From Frankia casuarinae (GTDB taxonomy: Bacteria; Actinomycetota; Actinomycetes; Frankiales; Frankiaceae), in assembly GCF_000013345.1 (NCBI RefSeq), contig NC_007777.1:3472001-3536000 (forward strand): a DNA stretch of 64,000 nt, given 5' to 3'. Shown here in pieces: positions 53,223 through 63,890 of the stretch. How positions within the stretch are numbered: position 1 is the stretch's first letter; each line of letters starts with the position of its first letter. The notes beneath the pieces are model-generated. The model did not search any database, had not been told where the DNA came from, and saw only the letters and a list, made by a program, of their open reading frames with translations. A program made the position numbers and the translations under genes.

Positions 53223-56200
53223 ATGCGCGATACGCGCGAAATCCAGGCACGATCGCCGCGCGGCACCGGTGGTGGGGCGAGCGAGGCGTGGCGTCTGCGG
53301 CTGACCGGCCGATCGGAGACGGCCCAGCGCGAGCTCCTGCTGGACCTGATAGCCGGCCGGGTCGCCGTGCTGACCGAGCGCAGCGGCGACGCGGCCATCC
53401 TCGGCCGGGAGTCCTCCTGGCGTGGTCTCGGGGTGTACCGCGGCATCGCCGATCGGCTGCGAGACGAACTGTCCGCTGCGACGGGTCTGCGCCTGCCCGC
53501 GACGCTGTTGTTCGACCGGCCCTCCCCCGAGGCCCTCGCCGACCATCTGCGCCGTGAGTTGCTGGGTATCGACGAGCCCGCCGCCGTCCCCGCCGCCGTC
53601 CCCGCGGCCGTCCCGCCGGCCACCGCCGTTCCTGCCACCGGCGAGGTCGGCTCGGAGCCGTTCCGGGGCCATGATCCCGTAGTCATCATCGGCATGGCCT
53701 GCCGGCTGCCCGGCGGCGTCGACTCACCGCAAGCCCTGTGGGACCTGGTGCGAGAGGGCCGGGATGCCGTCGGCGGCCTGCCCGACGACCGGGGCTGGGA
53801 CCTCGACGCGCTCTACGACCCTGATCCCGATCAGCCTGGCACCGCCTACACCCGCCATGGCGGGTTCCTGCCCGGCATCGCGCTGTTCGACCCGGGATTC
53901 TTCGGTATCGGTCCGCGCGAGGCACATGCCGTGGACCCGCAGCAGCGGCTGATGCTGGAGATCTCCTGGGAGGTGCTGGAGCACGCGGGCATCGACCCAC
54001 GGTCGCTGCGGGGCAGCCGGACCGGCGTCTTCACCGGGGTGTCGCTGCAGGACTACGGCCCCGCCTGGCATGCGGCGCCCGCCGAAGCCCAGGGACAACT
54101 ACTCACCGGCAACGCCTCCGGCGTGATCGCCGGCCGCGTCTCCTACACGCTTGGCCTGGAAGGGCCCGCGTTGACCATCGACACCCAGTGTTCCTCGTCC
54201 CTGGTGGCGGTGCATCTGGCCGGCCATGCGCTGCGGGCCGGCGAATGCGACCTCGCCTTGGCCGGTGGGGTGACCGTGATGTCGACCCCAGGGATCCTGG
54301 TGGAGTTCAGCCGCAAGCGGGGCCTGGCGTCGGACGGGCGGTGCAAGGCGTTCTCCGCCGACGCCGACGGCACCGGCTGGGCCGACGGCGCGGGCGTGCT
54401 GCTGCTGGAACGGCTCTCCGACGCCCACCGTAACGGCCATCACGTCCTCGCGGTCCTGCGTGGCACCGCGATCAACCAGGACGGCGCCAGCAACGGGATG
54501 ACCGCGCCGAACGGCCTGTCCCAGCAGCGCCTGATCCGCCAGGCGCTGGCCAACGCCGGGCTGCGCGCCGCCGACGTCGACGCGGTGGAGGCGCACGGCA
54601 CCGGCACGACGCTCGGTGACCCGATCGAGGCCCAGGCCGTCATTGCCACCTACGGCCAGGACCGTGCGGCACGGCGGCCCGTCTACCTCGGGTCCCTGAA
54701 GTCGAACATCGGCCACACCCAGGCCGCCGCCGGCGTCGCCGGGATCATCAAGATGGTGCAGGCGATGCGGCACGGCGTCCTGCCGCGGACCCTGCACGTG
54801 CGCGAGGCGTCCCCGCACGTGGACTGGTCGGCGGGCGACGTCGCCCTGCTCACTGGAAACGTCCCCTGGCAGCGCCGGGACGGCCGGCCGCGACGGGCGG
54901 CGGTGTCGGCGTTCGGGGTAAGCGGCACCAACGCTCACGCCGTGATCGAGGAAGCACCACCCGGGCCGGGAACGGACGCCATGGGTGCGGACCGCGCCGG
55001 AGAGAACCCGGCGAGCGCCCCGGTGCCTGTCGTCCTGTCCGGCCGCTGCGACGCGGCGCTACGTTCGGCGGCCGCCCGGCTCGGCGCGCACCTGGAGCGC
55101 CATCCCGAGATCTCTCCCCTGGACGCGGGATACACCATGGCGGGTCGCACCCACTTCGAGCACCGTGCCGTCGCCGTCGTCCGCGGATCGGCGGCGTGCG
55201 GCAGCGGCACACACCTGACCGGGACCGGGACCCTGACCGGGACCCTGGCTGCTCTGGCCGAGGCCCGTCCCAGCGCCGGGCTGGTCCTGGGCACGGTCCG
55301 ACCAGCGCTCCGCCGAAGCGGAACCGCCCGGGGGGCAACCGCCTTCCTGTTCACCGGCCAGGGCAGCCAACGCCCCGGGATGGGCCGCGAACTCCATGCG
55401 ACCTACCCGGTCTTCGCCAACGCCCTCGACGACGTCTGTGCCCACTTTGCGCCGCATCTCGAACACCCACTGCGCGACGTCATGTTCGCCCCCGCCGGTT
55501 CCCCGGGCGCGGCGGCGCTCGACCGCACCGAGTACACCCAGCCCGCGCTGTTCGCCTTCGAGACCGCGCTGTTCCGGCTCCTCGAATCCTGGGGTCTCGC
55601 CCCGGGGATCCTCGCCGGGCACTCCATCGGCGAGCTCACCGCCGCCCACGTCGCCGGAGTGTGGACCCTCGACGACGCCTGCGCTCTCGTCGCGGCCCGC
55701 GGCCGGCTCATGCAGGCCTGCCGCGCCGGCGGAGCCATGACCGCCATCCGCGCCGGCGAGGCGGAGGTCGCCGAGTCCCTCGCCGGACTCGCCGGGCGGG
55801 TCGAGATCGCCACCGTCAACGGCCCGAGCGCCACCGTCATCGCCGGCGACGCCGACCTCGTCGAACGCGTCGCCGTCGGCTGGGCCGAGCGCGGCCGCGC
55901 CATCAGGCGGCTGACGGTCAGCCACGCCTTTCACTCCCCGCACATGGACGACATGCTCGACCGGTTCCGAGCCGTCGCCGAGAAGATCACCTACTCCCCG
56001 CCGGCCATCCCCGTCGTCTCCACCCGGACCGGCGACCTCGACCTCCAGGCCGGGCTCACCACCCCCGACCACTGGGTACGCCACGTCCGCGAACCCGTCC
56101 GTTTCCTCGACGCCGCCCGTCGCCTGCACCGCGAAGGCGCCGTCGCCTACCTCGAACTCGGTCCCGACGCCGTCCTGACCGCGCTCCTGCCGGCCTGCCT

Positions 56201-59200
56201 AGCCGCCGACGCCCAGCGCACCGAGAAGACCCAGCGCACCCAAAGCACCCAAAGCACCCGGGACGCCCAGAACACCCGCGACGCCCGGGACACGGTGGCC
56301 GCGGCGGCGTCCCGCGCCGGCCGCCCCGAACCCGACACCCTCCTCACCGCCCTGGCTGAGCTGCACGTCCACGGCGTCGACGTCGACTGGCGCGCCCTGT
56401 ACCGGGGACGCGGCGCCCGGCACCGGGAGCTGCCCACCTACCCGTTCCAGCGCAGGCGCTACTGGCTCGACGGGACCACCGCTGTCCCCGCGCCCCGTAG
56501 CCCGACCGTCGGGACGGCCCGCGCGGCGGACCCGGACGGCTGGTCTTACCGCACCGAGTGGCGGCCCCTGGACTCCGAGGACGTCACCACCGCCGTGACG
56601 GCCCAGGCCATCGCCGTGACGGCCCAGGCCACCGCGACGCCACCGCTGTCCGGCGTGTGGCCGGTGCTGACCCCGGCCGCCGCCGTCGACGAGGACATGC
56701 TCTCCCGCATCTGCTGGATCATCGAACGCCTCGGCGGCACGGCCGTCACCCTCACCCTCACCGGCGACGACGCCGACCGCGCCCGGGTCGCGGCGCTGCT
56801 GTCGAACGCCATACCGCTGCCCGACGCCATACCGCCGTCGGGCGCCATACCGCCGTCGGGCGGCGGCCCCGCCGGGAAGAAGACGGTGCAGGCGGTACGC
56901 GGCGTCCTGTCCCTGCTCGCCCTCGACGACACGCCGCACCGCATCCATCCGGCGCTGACCACCGGGCTCGCCCTCACCGTCCCGCTCGTCCAGGCGCTAC
57001 ACGACCTCGACGTGTCCGCACCGCTGTGGTGCGTCACCCGCGGCGCGGTCACCACCGGTCCCGACGACCCCGTCACCACCCCGGACCAGGCCATGATGTG
57101 GGGACTCGGCCGCGCCCTCGCCCTGGAGGACCCCGACGCCTGGGGCGGTCTGATCGACATCCCGACCAACCTCGACGATCAGACGCTGGCGTGGTTCGGC
57201 TCCGCCCTCACCGCCCCCGGTAGCGAGGACCAGCTCGCCGCCCGTGCCACCGGGCTGTTGGTACCCCGCCTCGTCAGAGCCGACACCGTCGGTGCAGCAG
57301 ACAACACCGTCGGTGCACCGACCGACACCGTCCCGCCAGCGTGGCGGCCTCACGGCACGGTCCTGATCACCGGTGGCACCGGCGCCCTCGGCGCGCATGC
57401 CGCCCGCCGGCTCGCCCGCGACGGTGCGCGCCGGATCGTCCTCGTCAGCCGCCGTGGCCCCGCGGCTGCGGGGGCGGAGGACCTACGCGCCGAACTCGCC
57501 GCCCTCGGCGCCGAGGCGACCATCGAGGCCTGCGACGTGGGAGAGCACGAACAGCTCGCCGCCCTGCTGCGGAGACTGGCCAAGGCGGGCCGGCCGGTGT
57601 CCGCCGTCGTGCACGCGGCCGGTGTCATGGGGCAGGTGACCGCCCTACACAAACTCGATCTCGGGGAGTTCGCGGAGGTCGTGGCCGGGAAGGTCGCCGG
57701 CGCCGCCGGCCTCGACCGGCTACTCGACGGCACCGGCGGGATCACCGGCACCAGCGACACCAGCGACACCGACGGGATCACCGGCACCAGCGACACCAGC
57801 GGCACCAGGCTGGAGGCCTTCGTCCTGTTCTCGTCGGTGTCGGCGACCTGGGGCAGTGGCGGCCAGGCCGCCTACAGCGCGGGCAACGCCTACCTCGACG
57901 CCCTCGCCGCGCGGCGGCACGCGCTTGGTCTCGCCGCCACCTCTGTCGCGTTCGGCCCGTGGGCCGATGCCGGAATGGGCGCCGAGGCCACGTTCCGTGA
58001 CTACCTGGGCCGCCGTGGCCTGACCCCGCTGCCCCCCGACGCGGCGGTCACCGCGCTCACCCGGGCGGTCGCGGGCGGGCAGGCCGCGCTCACCGTCGCC
58101 GACGTCGACTGGGAGCGCTTCCTCCCACCCTTCACCGCCGCCCGCCCCGGGCGTTTCTTCGACGATCTATGGAGCCGGTCCACGACGGCCGGACCCGAGG
58201 GGGACGCCGACCCGACCGGCACCGACGCGCCCCCCGCCCGGGTGGACTACGGGACGCTGCCCGGGCCTGCCCGCGCCCGCGCGCTGTTCGACCTCGTGCG
58301 GGCGGAGGCCGCGGCCATCCTCGGGTACCCGTCGCCCGACGACGTGGACCCGCAGCGCCGCTTCCTCGAACTCGGCTTCGACTCACTGGCCTCGGTTCAG
58401 CTCAGCCGCCGACTGGCCGCCGCCACCGGCCTCACCCTGGCCACGCCCGTCGTCTTCGAGCATCCGACGGTCTGCGAGCTCACCCGCCATCTCGATACCC
58501 TTGCCACCCTTGCCACCCTCGCCACCCAGCGGCACCCGGACATCGTGCCCGGCGGACCCCCCGCGCGGGCCGGGACGCAGGTCGCGCCGATCGGCGTGCG
58601 CGAGCTGTACCGGCAGGCGTGCACGGACGGCAAGTTCGCCGAGGGCGTCGGTGTCCTGCGGGCCGCCGCCCGGCTCAGGCCCGTCTTCCGCACCGTCGAG
58701 GCCTTCGGCGCGCCCGCCGCGCCGGTGAGACTCGCCTCGGGTCCGGCCAGGCCCACCATCGTCTGCCTGCCCTCGATGGTTGCCCCGTCGGGACCGCACA
58801 ACTTCGCCCGCCTCGCCCTGCACCTGCATGGCCGGCGGGACGTGTACGCGCTGCCGCATCCCGGATTCGGCGACGGGGAGCTGCTTCCGGCCACCGCGGA
58901 TCTCGTCGTCGACCTGCATGCCGAGACCATCGCCCGGGCGTTCGACGAGATCCCCCTCGTGCTAGCGGGTTACTCCTCGGGTGGCTGGCTGGCACATGCG
59001 ATCGCGGCCCGGCTGGAGACCCGCGGGATCCACCCCAGGGCGGTGGTGCTGCTCGACACGTGGCTGCCCGGGGACCGCATCCCCGAGGGTGACATCCAGG
59101 AGGAGCTTCGCGGCGTCGCCCTCAACGACCAGGCCTTCGCGCTGATGACGGAGGCACAGGTCACCGCGCAGGGCGCCTACCTGGACCTGTTCGAGGGCTG

Positions 59201-59468
59201 GCGGCCGACCGCCGTCAACGCGCCGGTCGTCCTCGTCCGGGCGATGGAGCGCATGCCCCAGCAGGCGGTCGCCGAGAACCCCGACGGGGAGGGCCAGGCC
59301 TGGGTGACCGACTGGGTGATGGAGCACGAAAGGCTCGACGCCGCCGGCAATCACCAGACGATGATGAACGAACACGCCGCCTCCACCGCCGCGGTCCTCC
59401 ACCAGTGGCTCACAGAACTGGAGCGGCCCACGGAACTGGAGCGGCCCACAGAACTGGAGCGGCGCTGA
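53223..59468 (+). CDS. single-module type I polyketide synthase: degenerate ACP-KS-AT-KR-ACP-TE
   Basis: 2081 residues. Residues about 30-120 look like an ACP, but GxDS is replaced by LGVYRG, so no phosphopantetheine Ser. KS (about 150-580) has Cys323 in TQCSSS, plus EAHGTGT and KSNIGHT. AT (about 708-1010) has GHSIGE (Ser801) and HAFHS, favouring malonyl-CoA. KR (NADPH site TGGTGALG near 1380) lacks the LDD motif and has WGSGGQ, so A-type. The second ACP has Ser1721 in [12 protein letters not shown] has GYSSGG (Ser1918). There is no DH or ER. The predicted product is a beta-hydroxy acyl chain released by TE. The C-terminus carries TELERP repeats. ATG 53223 follows a weak GGGAG. Confidence 0.9.
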   Translation: MRDTREIQARSPRGTGGGASEAWRLRLTGRSETAQRELLLDLIAGRVAVLTERSGDAAILGRESSWRGLGVYRGIADRLRDELSAATGLRLPATLLFDRPSPEALADHLRRELLGIDEPAAVPAAVPAAVPPATAVPATGEVGSEPFRGHDPVVIIGMACRLPGGVDSPQALWDLVREGRDAVGGLPDDRGWDLDALYDPDPDQPGTAYTRHGGFLPGIALFDPGFFGIGPREAHAVDPQQRLMLEISWEVLEHAGIDPRSLRGSRTGVFTGVSLQDYGPAWHAAPAEAQGQLLTGNASGVIAGRVSYTLGLEGPALTIDTQCSSSLVAVHLAGHALRAGECDLALAGGVTVMSTPGILVEFSRKRGLASDGRCKAFSADADGTGWADGAGVLLLERLSDAHRNGHHVLAVLRGTAINQDGASNGMTAPNGLSQQRLIRQALANAGLRAADVDAVEAHGTGTTLGDPIEAQAVIATYGQDRAARRPVYLGSLKSNIGHTQAAAGVAGIIKMVQAMRHGVLPRTLHVREASPHVDWSAGDVALLTGNVPWQRRDGRPRRAAVSAFGVSGTNAHAVIEEAPPGPGTDAMGADRAGENPASAPVPVVLSGRCDAALRSAAARLGAHLERHPEISPLDAGYTMAGRTHFEHRAVAVVRGSAACGSGTHLTGTGTLTGTLAALAEARPSAGLVLGTVRPALRRSGTARGATAFLFTGQGSQRPGMGRELHATYPVFANALDDVCAHFAPHLEHPLRDVMFAPAGSPGAAALDRTEYTQPALFAFETALFRLLESWGLAPGILAGHSIGELTAAHVAGVWTLDDACALVAARGRLMQACRAGGAMTAIRAGEAEVAESLAGLAGRVEIATVNGPSATVIAGDADLVERVAVGWAERGRAIRRLTVSHAFHSPHMDDMLDRFRAVAEKITYSPPAIPVVSTRTGDLDLQAGLTTPDHWVRHVREPVRFLDAARRLHREGAVAYLELGPDAVLTALLPACLAADAQRTEKTQRTQSTQSTRDAQNTRDARDTVAAAASRAGRPEPDTLLTALAELHVHGVDVDWRALYRGRGARHRELPTYPFQRRRYWLDGTTAVPAPRSPTVGTARAADPDGWSYRTEWRPLDSEDVTTAVTAQAIAVTAQATATPPLSGVWPVLTPAAAVDEDMLSRICWIIERLGGTAVTLTLTGDDADRARVAALLSNAIPLPDAIPPSGAIPPSGGGPAGKKTVQAVRGVLSLLALDDTPHRIHPALTTGLALTVPLVQALHDLDVSAPLWCVTRGAVTTGPDDPVTTPDQAMMWGLGRALALEDPDAWGGLIDIPTNLDDQTLAWFGSALTAPGSEDQLAARATGLLVPRLVRADTVGAADNTVGAPTDTVPPAWRPHGTVLITGGTGALGAHAARRLARDGARRIVLVSRRGPAAAGAEDLRAELAALGAEATIEACDVGEHEQLAALLRRLAKAGRPVSAVVHAAGVMGQVTALHKLDLGEFAEVVAGKVAGAAGLDRLLDGTGGITGTSDTSDTDGITGTSDTSGTRLEAFVLFSSVSATWGSGGQAAYSAGNAYLDALAARRHALGLAATSVAFGPWADAGMGAEATFRDYLGRRGLTPLPPDAAVTALTRAVAGGQAALTVADVDWERFLPPFTAARPGRFFDDLWSRSTTAGPEGDADPTGTDAPPARVDYGTLPGPARARALFDLVRAEAAAILGYPSPDDVDPQRRFLELGFDSLASVQLSRRLAAATGLTLATPVVFEHPTVCELTRHLDTLATLATLATQRHPDIVPGGPPARAGTQVAPIGVRELYRQACTDGKFAEGVGVLRAAARLRPVFRTVEAFGAPAAPVRLASGPARPTIVCLPSMVAPSGPHNFARLALHLHGRRDVYALPHPGFGDGELLPATADLVVDLHAETIARAFDEIPLVLAGYSSGGWLAHAIAARLETRGIHPRAVVLLDTWLPGDRIPEGDIQEELRGVALNDQAFALMTEAQVTAQGAYLDLFEGWRPTAVNAPVVLVRAMERMPQQAVAENPDGEGQAWVTDWVMEHERLDAAGNHQTMMNEHAASTAAVLHQWLTELERPTELERPTELERR

Positions 59469-59548
59469 TGCATCGACGCGCACCGCACCTCGGCGGCGGT
59501 CTGGGCGGAGCTGAGCGTTGACGGGTTCGGCCATGGGAGCATGACGGA

Positions 59549-61045
59549 GTGACCCTGCTCCCACTGCCTGCCGGCGAGCACGACGGCCCCGCCGTCCGGG
59601 TCGGGGAGGTCGAGTTCACCCGCGCAGAGCTCTTCGCGGCCGCGTCCGTCGTCGCCGGTCGGGTGGCCGGCGCGCCGGCGGTGGCCGTGCACGCCGAGGC
59701 GACGATGGCCACCGTCGTCTCGGTCGTCGGCTGCCTGCTCGCCGGGGTGCCGGCGGTACCCGTGCCGCCTGACTCCGGGCCGCGGGAACGCGGTCACATC
59801 CTGCGCGACTCGGGCGCCGCCCTGCTGCTCGGCAGGCCCGCCTGGGACAACCTCGCGATCCCCACCGTGCCGGTCGATCTCACCGCACGGTCGGGGTCTG
59901 CCGGCTCCGGCTCCGGGTCCGGGTCCGGGGAAACCGGACCGGCGCTCATCCTCTACACCTCCGGGACGACCGGAGCCCCCAAGGGCGTGGTGCTGTCCGC
60001 CCCGGCCATCGCCGCCGATCTGGACGCCCTCGCCGACGCCTGGGCCTGGACGCCCGAGGACACGCTCGTGCACGGGCTGCCGCTGTTCCACGTCCACGGC
60101 CTGGTCCTGGGTGTGCTCGGGGCGCTGCGGGTCGGCAGCCGGTTGATCCACACCGTCCGCCCGACCCCGACGGCGTACGCGGCGGCCGGGGGGACCCTGT
60201 ACTTCGGCGTGCCGACCGTGTGGTCCCGGGTCTGCGACGATCCGACCACCGCCCGCGCCCTGGTCTCGGCCCGGCTGCTCGTCTCGGGCAGTGCCCCCCT
60301 GCCGAGGCCGGTGATCGACCGGCTCACCGGGCTCACCGGCCTCGCCCCGATCGAACGGTACGGGATGACCGAGACGTTGATCACCATCAGCGCCCGGGCG
60401 GACGGGGAGCGCCGGGCGGGCTGGGTCGGTACCACCCTGCCGGGGGTGCGGGCCCGGCTCGTGGACGACGAGACGGGGACCGAGCTGCCCGCGGACGGGG
60501 AGAGCATCGGCGAGTTGCAGGTCCGCGGTGCCACCCTGTTCGACGGGTACCTGGGGCGCCCGGAGGTCACCGCCGCGTCGTTCACCGCGGACGGCTGGTT
60601 CCGCACCGGTGACGCCGCGGTCGTCGCCCCGGACGGCCACCACCGAATCGTCGGGCGCCGATCCACCGACCTCATCAAGAGCGGCGGTTACCGGGTGGGC
60701 GCGGGCGAGGTCGAGGCCGTACTGCTGGCCCACCCGGCCGTGCGCGAGGCCGCCGTCGTCGGGCTGCCGGACGACGACCTCGGGCAGCGCATCGCCGCCT
60801 TCGTCGTCGCCCCCGACCTGGCCGGTGCGGCGGGCGGGGCACCAGGCGGGATACCGGGCAGGGCGTCGGACGGGACACCGAGCGAGACGGCAAACGAGAC
60901 GGCGAGCGAGGCGCTCATCGACTTCGTGGCGCGGGAGCTGTCCATCCACAAGCGGCCCCGGGAGATCCACCTGGTGGCCGAGCTCCCCCGCAACTCGATG
61001 GGCAAGATCCGCAAGTCCGCCCTGGCTCCCCCGGAAACGCCCTGA
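59549..61045 (+). CDS. matB: malonyl-CoA synthetase-like AMP-forming ligase (MatB type)
   Basis: 498 residues of the ANL superfamily. P-loop LYTSGTTGAPKG, motif PLFHVHGLVLGVLG, IERYGMTETL, hinge RRSTDLIKSGGYRVGAGEVE and catalytic Lys in NSMGKIRKSAL. The overall sequence closely recalls Streptomyces MatB, which makes malonyl-CoA from malonate, ATP and CoA. Lying 80 bases after the malonyl-type PKS, it probably feeds extender units to it. GTG 59549 is chosen; a 3-codon frame (ATG 59540) ends across this start. Confidence 0.88.
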   Translation: MTLLPLPAGEHDGPAVRVGEVEFTRAELFAAASVVAGRVAGAPAVAVHAEATMATVVSVVGCLLAGVPAVPVPPDSGPRERGHILRDSGAALLLGRPAWDNLAIPTVPVDLTARSGSAGSGSGSGSGETGPALILYTSGTTGAPKGVVLSAPAIAADLDALADAWAWTPEDTLVHGLPLFHVHGLVLGVLGALRVGSRLIHTVRPTPTAYAAAGGTLYFGVPTVWSRVCDDPTTARALVSARLLVSGSAPLPRPVIDRLTGLTGLAPIERYGMTETLITISARADGERRAGWVGTTLPGVRARLVDDETGTELPADGESIGELQVRGATLFDGYLGRPEVTAASFTADGWFRTGDAAVVAPDGHHRIVGRRSTDLIKSGGYRVGAGEVEAVLLAHPAVREAAVVGLPDDDLGQRIAAFVVAPDLAGAAGGAPGGIPGRASDGTPSETANETASEALIDFVARELSIHKRPREIHLVAELPRNSMGKIRKSALAPPETP

Positions 61046-61084
61046 GTGCAGGTCACGGCGTCGAGGAGAGCGGGCTCGAAGCGC

Positions 61085-63046
61085 TCACCTCACCGGGGCG
61101 GGAGGCCCTGCGGTCCCGGCTCGCCCGCGCTCTGGCGGGCTGACCGGCCCGGCGGGGCTGGCGGGGCTGGCGGGACCGGCCGGCAGGCCCGTGGCGAGGC
61201 CGCGGTAGAACGCGCTGGTCGCCATCAGCTCCTCGTGCGAGCCCTGCGCGACCACGCGGCCCTCGTTCAGCACGAGGATGAAATCCGCGGCCCGCACCGT
61301 GGAGATCCGGTGGGCGATGACCAGCAGTGCCCGCTCGGCGGCGATCCGGCTCATCGCGCGAGTGAGCGCCTGCTCGTTGACGCTGTCCAGCTGGGCCGTG
61401 GGCTCGTCCAGGAGCAGCACCGCGGGCTGAGCGAGCAGCGCGCGGGCGATCGCGACCCGCTGCCGTTCCCCGCCGGAGAGCAGCACACCATGATCACCGA
61501 CCGGAGTCCGGAGCCGCTCGGGCAGCCGGTCGGTGAAGTCCCGCAGCCCCGCCGTGGCCAGGACCGCGGCGATCTGCTCCTCGGTCGCATCCGGCGCCGC
61601 ATAGGTGATGTTGTCCCGCAGGCTGCCGTGCAGCACCGGGGTGTTCTGCTCGACCAGCCCGACCCACCCCCGGGCGGTCGCGCGGGGCATCGCGCGGACG
61701 TCGTGGCCGGCGAACAGAATCATTCCGGCGTCCGGCTCGTAGAAGCGCTCGACAAGCTCCAGGATGGTGGACTTGCCGGCACCGGACGGCCCGACCAGCG
61801 CGACGTGCCCGCGAGACGGCACCGTGAACGACACCCCGCGCAGCACTGGCGTCTGCGCGTAGCCGAACCAGACGTCACGGAACTCGATCGACGGCGCCCG
61901 CGGGTTCGGCGTCTCCCCTCGTGACGAGAACGAGGACGACACTCGCGACGAGGACAAGGGCGACAATGGTGCCGGCGGGCGCGTCCCGCCGGGGGCCACG
62001 ACCGCGACGGTGCGCAGCGGACCGCGCACGGACTCGTCGTCGCCTTCCCGGGGCAGCGCGAACACCGCGTTGACCCGCGACAGCGCCCCCATCCCCCGCT
62101 GGATGGTCGCCGCCGCCTCGATGAGCTGCGACAACGGCATCACCAGGTAGGTGGCATACAGCAGGAAGGCGACCAGGCTGCCGAGCGAGGCCGAACCGCG
62201 CGCCACCAGGACCCCGCCGACCAGGAGCACGACCAGCACACTTCCCTGCACCGCGAGCTGCATCGCGGGGGCGATGATCGAGTCCAGCTTCGCCATCCGG
62301 AGGCCGGCCTGGTAGGCGGCCGCGGCGTGGTCGCCGATGCGCGCGGCCTCCCGCCCCTCGGCGCGGTTCGCCCGCACGGTACGGATCGCGGCGAGGGCGC
62401 GCTCCAGGTCGGCGGTCATGCCGCCGACGCTGGCCTGCCCACGTTCGGACACCGTCCTGATCCGGGACAGCGCGCCGAGTACCACGACCCCGGCCACCGC
62501 CACCACCCCGAGCACGAGCAGGAACAGCCAGGGGTTCAACCAGATCATCAGGGCGACGGCGCCGACGACGCCGATCACGCTGGTGACCAGGGCGGTGAAG
62601 CTGTACGCCACCGCCTCCCGCACCACGGTCGTGTCGGTGTTCGCACGGGAGATCAGATCCCCGATCCGCCGCGTGTCGAACACCCGCATGCGCAGCCGCA
62701 GCAGGTGGCCGATCAGGCTGGTGCGCAGGCCGAGCAGGACGCCCTGGCCGACGCGCTCGAGCAGGTAGTGCCCGGCGGTGTCGATCACCGCCTGGCCGAC
62801 GAACAGACCCAGCAGCGCCCCGATGAGCCAGCCGGGAACACCCCCCGCCTGCGCGGCGTCGATCACCCGCATCACGAGCAGCGGTTGGAGCACCCCGACG
62901 GCGGTGCCAACCACGGTCAGCGCCGTGGCGATCGCCACCGCCCCGCGACGGCCGCGCAGCAGCGCCCAGAGTTCCGTGACGCCCCGCGACGCAGGCCCCC
63001 GGGCAGCTCCCCGGCCCTCCCCCTCAACGACGTACGCCCTCGTCAC
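61085..63046 (-). CDS. ABC exporter (fused permease-ATPase), lasso-peptide type
   Basis: 653 residues. A six-helix exporter transmembrane domain is followed by an ATPase with Walker A GPSGAGKS, signature LSGGERQRVAIARALL and Walker B VLLLDEPTAQLD. A Ser-rich linker (LSPLSSSRVSSSFSSRG) joins the halves. It follows B1 and B2 of a lasso-peptide cluster and is the likely exporter and self-immunity protein (LarD/AtxD role). GTG 63046 is taken as start, overlapping B2 by 23 bases. It is convergent with matB, 39 bases away. Confidence 0.88.
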   Translation of the reverse strand: MTRAYVVEGEGRGAARGPASRGVTELWALLRGRRGAVAIATALTVVGTAVGVLQPLLVMRVIDAAQAGGVPGWLIGALLGLFVGQAVIDTAGHYLLERVGQGVLLGLRTSLIGHLLRLRMRVFDTRRIGDLISRANTDTTVVREAVAYSFTALVTSVIGVVGAVALMIWLNPWLFLLVLGVVAVAGVVVLGALSRIRTVSERGQASVGGMTADLERALAAIRTVRANRAEGREAARIGDHAAAAYQAGLRMAKLDSIIAPAMQLAVQGSVLVVLLVGGVLVARGSASLGSLVAFLLYATYLVMPLSQLIEAAATIQRGMGALSRVNAVFALPREGDDESVRGPLRTVAVVAPGGTRPPAPLSPLSSSRVSSSFSSRGETPNPRAPSIEFRDVWFGYAQTPVLRGVSFTVPSRGHVALVGPSGAGKSTILELVERFYEPDAGMILFAGHDVRAMPRATARGWVGLVEQNTPVLHGSLRDNITYAAPDATEEQIAAVLATAGLRDFTDRLPERLRTPVGDHGVLLSGGERQRVAIARALLAQPAVLLLDEPTAQLDSVNEQALTRAMSRIAAERALLVIAHRISTVRAADFILVLNEGRVVAQGSHEELMATSAFYRGLATGLPAGPASPASPAGPVSPPERGRAGTAGPPAPVR

Positions 63047-63554
63047 GAGGCACGCCCCTTCCCCGAAGCCCGCCACTCCCACGGAGCCCGCCCACGCGAC
63101 GGAGCCAGCCCACGCGACGCGGCCCGGTTACCGTTCCCGGACCGACGCTGAGCAGCGGCCGCAGGTAGCCTGCCGGCATCGACTCCCCGACGATCACTCC
63201 GTCCGCCTCGACCCACGCGTGCGCGGCGAACGGCGCGATGGTGCGCACCCCCACACGCCACGTCGGGAACGTTCCGGTCAACCGGCACAGCAGGGCGGTC
63301 GCTATCGAGCGGGGAACACAGCCCCGCGCGCCGCGGCAGGTGAGGCTCACGGCTGTCACCGCCTGCCGGGCGGCGAGCGCGGTGCCATAGTCGGCCGGGC
63401 GGGCGCCCGCGCCCACCCCCGTGAGCACCCGGCAGATGCGGGCCGGCGACTGGGTCGCGAGCACCCGCGCGATCCCCACGGCGACCAGCGCGCCGAGCCG
63501 ACGAGCGAGGGACGGTTTCGCCTCCGGCCGCTCGACCACCATCGGCGCGGTCAC
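63024..63554 (-). CDS. lasso peptide maturation protease B2 (transglutaminase-like)
   Basis: 176 residues. The cysteine protease of lasso biosynthesis: Cys in RGCVPRSIATALLCR, His in AHAWVEADG and Asp just after it. It removes the leader peptide delivered by B1. GTG 63554 gives a 4-base GTGA overlap with the B1 stop; ATG 63602 is the longer alternative. The last 35 residues after RPLLSVGPG are Arg/Gly-rich and beyond the family core. Confidence 0.88.
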   Translation of the reverse strand: MTAPMVVERPEAKPSLARRLGALVAVGIARVLATQSPARICRVLTGVGAGARPADYGTALAARQAVTAVSLTCRGARGCVPRSIATALLCRLTGTFPTWRVGVRTIAPFAAHAWVEADGVIVGESMPAGYLRPLLSVGPGTVTGPRRVGWLRRVGGLRGSGGLRGRGVPRDEGVRR

Positions 63555-63868
63555 CGGGCCTGCGTCCGGGGATCGCAGACCGCCTCGGTCTCGGGTGACC
63601 ATCGGGACTCGGGCTCGGCCTCGATGAGGCCCACGTCCGCGAGTTGGGCGAGCAGACCCTCCACGTCGCGGCGCGCCGTCTCCGGGTCAACCTCGCTGGT
63701 CTCACACAGCCCGCGGACGGCGGCTGCCGTGTCACCGCCGTCGAGCAGGATCCGCAGCACCAGGTCACCCGAGGGGTTGAGGGTCCAGTATCGGCCGTTG
63801 TCGATATGGAGGAGCACCGCTCCGTACTGGGTCGGCGCCCGCACCACGTCAGGCCGCAGCGTCACCAT
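63551..63868 (-). CDS. lasso peptide recognition protein B1 (PqqD-like RRE)
   Basis: 105 residues, PqqD-like fold: VTLRPDVVRAPTQYGAVLLHIDNGRYWTL, then LILRILLDGGDTAAAVRGL-like helices and EGLLAQLADVGLIE. It binds the leader of the lasso precursor and presents it to B2 and the cyclase. ATG 63868 has GGAGGAG nine bases upstream. It lies directly after the cyclase gene and overlaps B2. Confidence 0.88.
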   Translation of the reverse strand: MVTLRPDVVRAPTQYGAVLLHIDNGRYWTLNPSGDLVLRILLDGGDTAAAVRGLCETSEVDPETARRDVEGLLAQLADVGLIEAEPESRWSPETEAVCDPRTQAR

Positions 63869-63890
63869 GATCACTCACTCCTCCGGTAGC

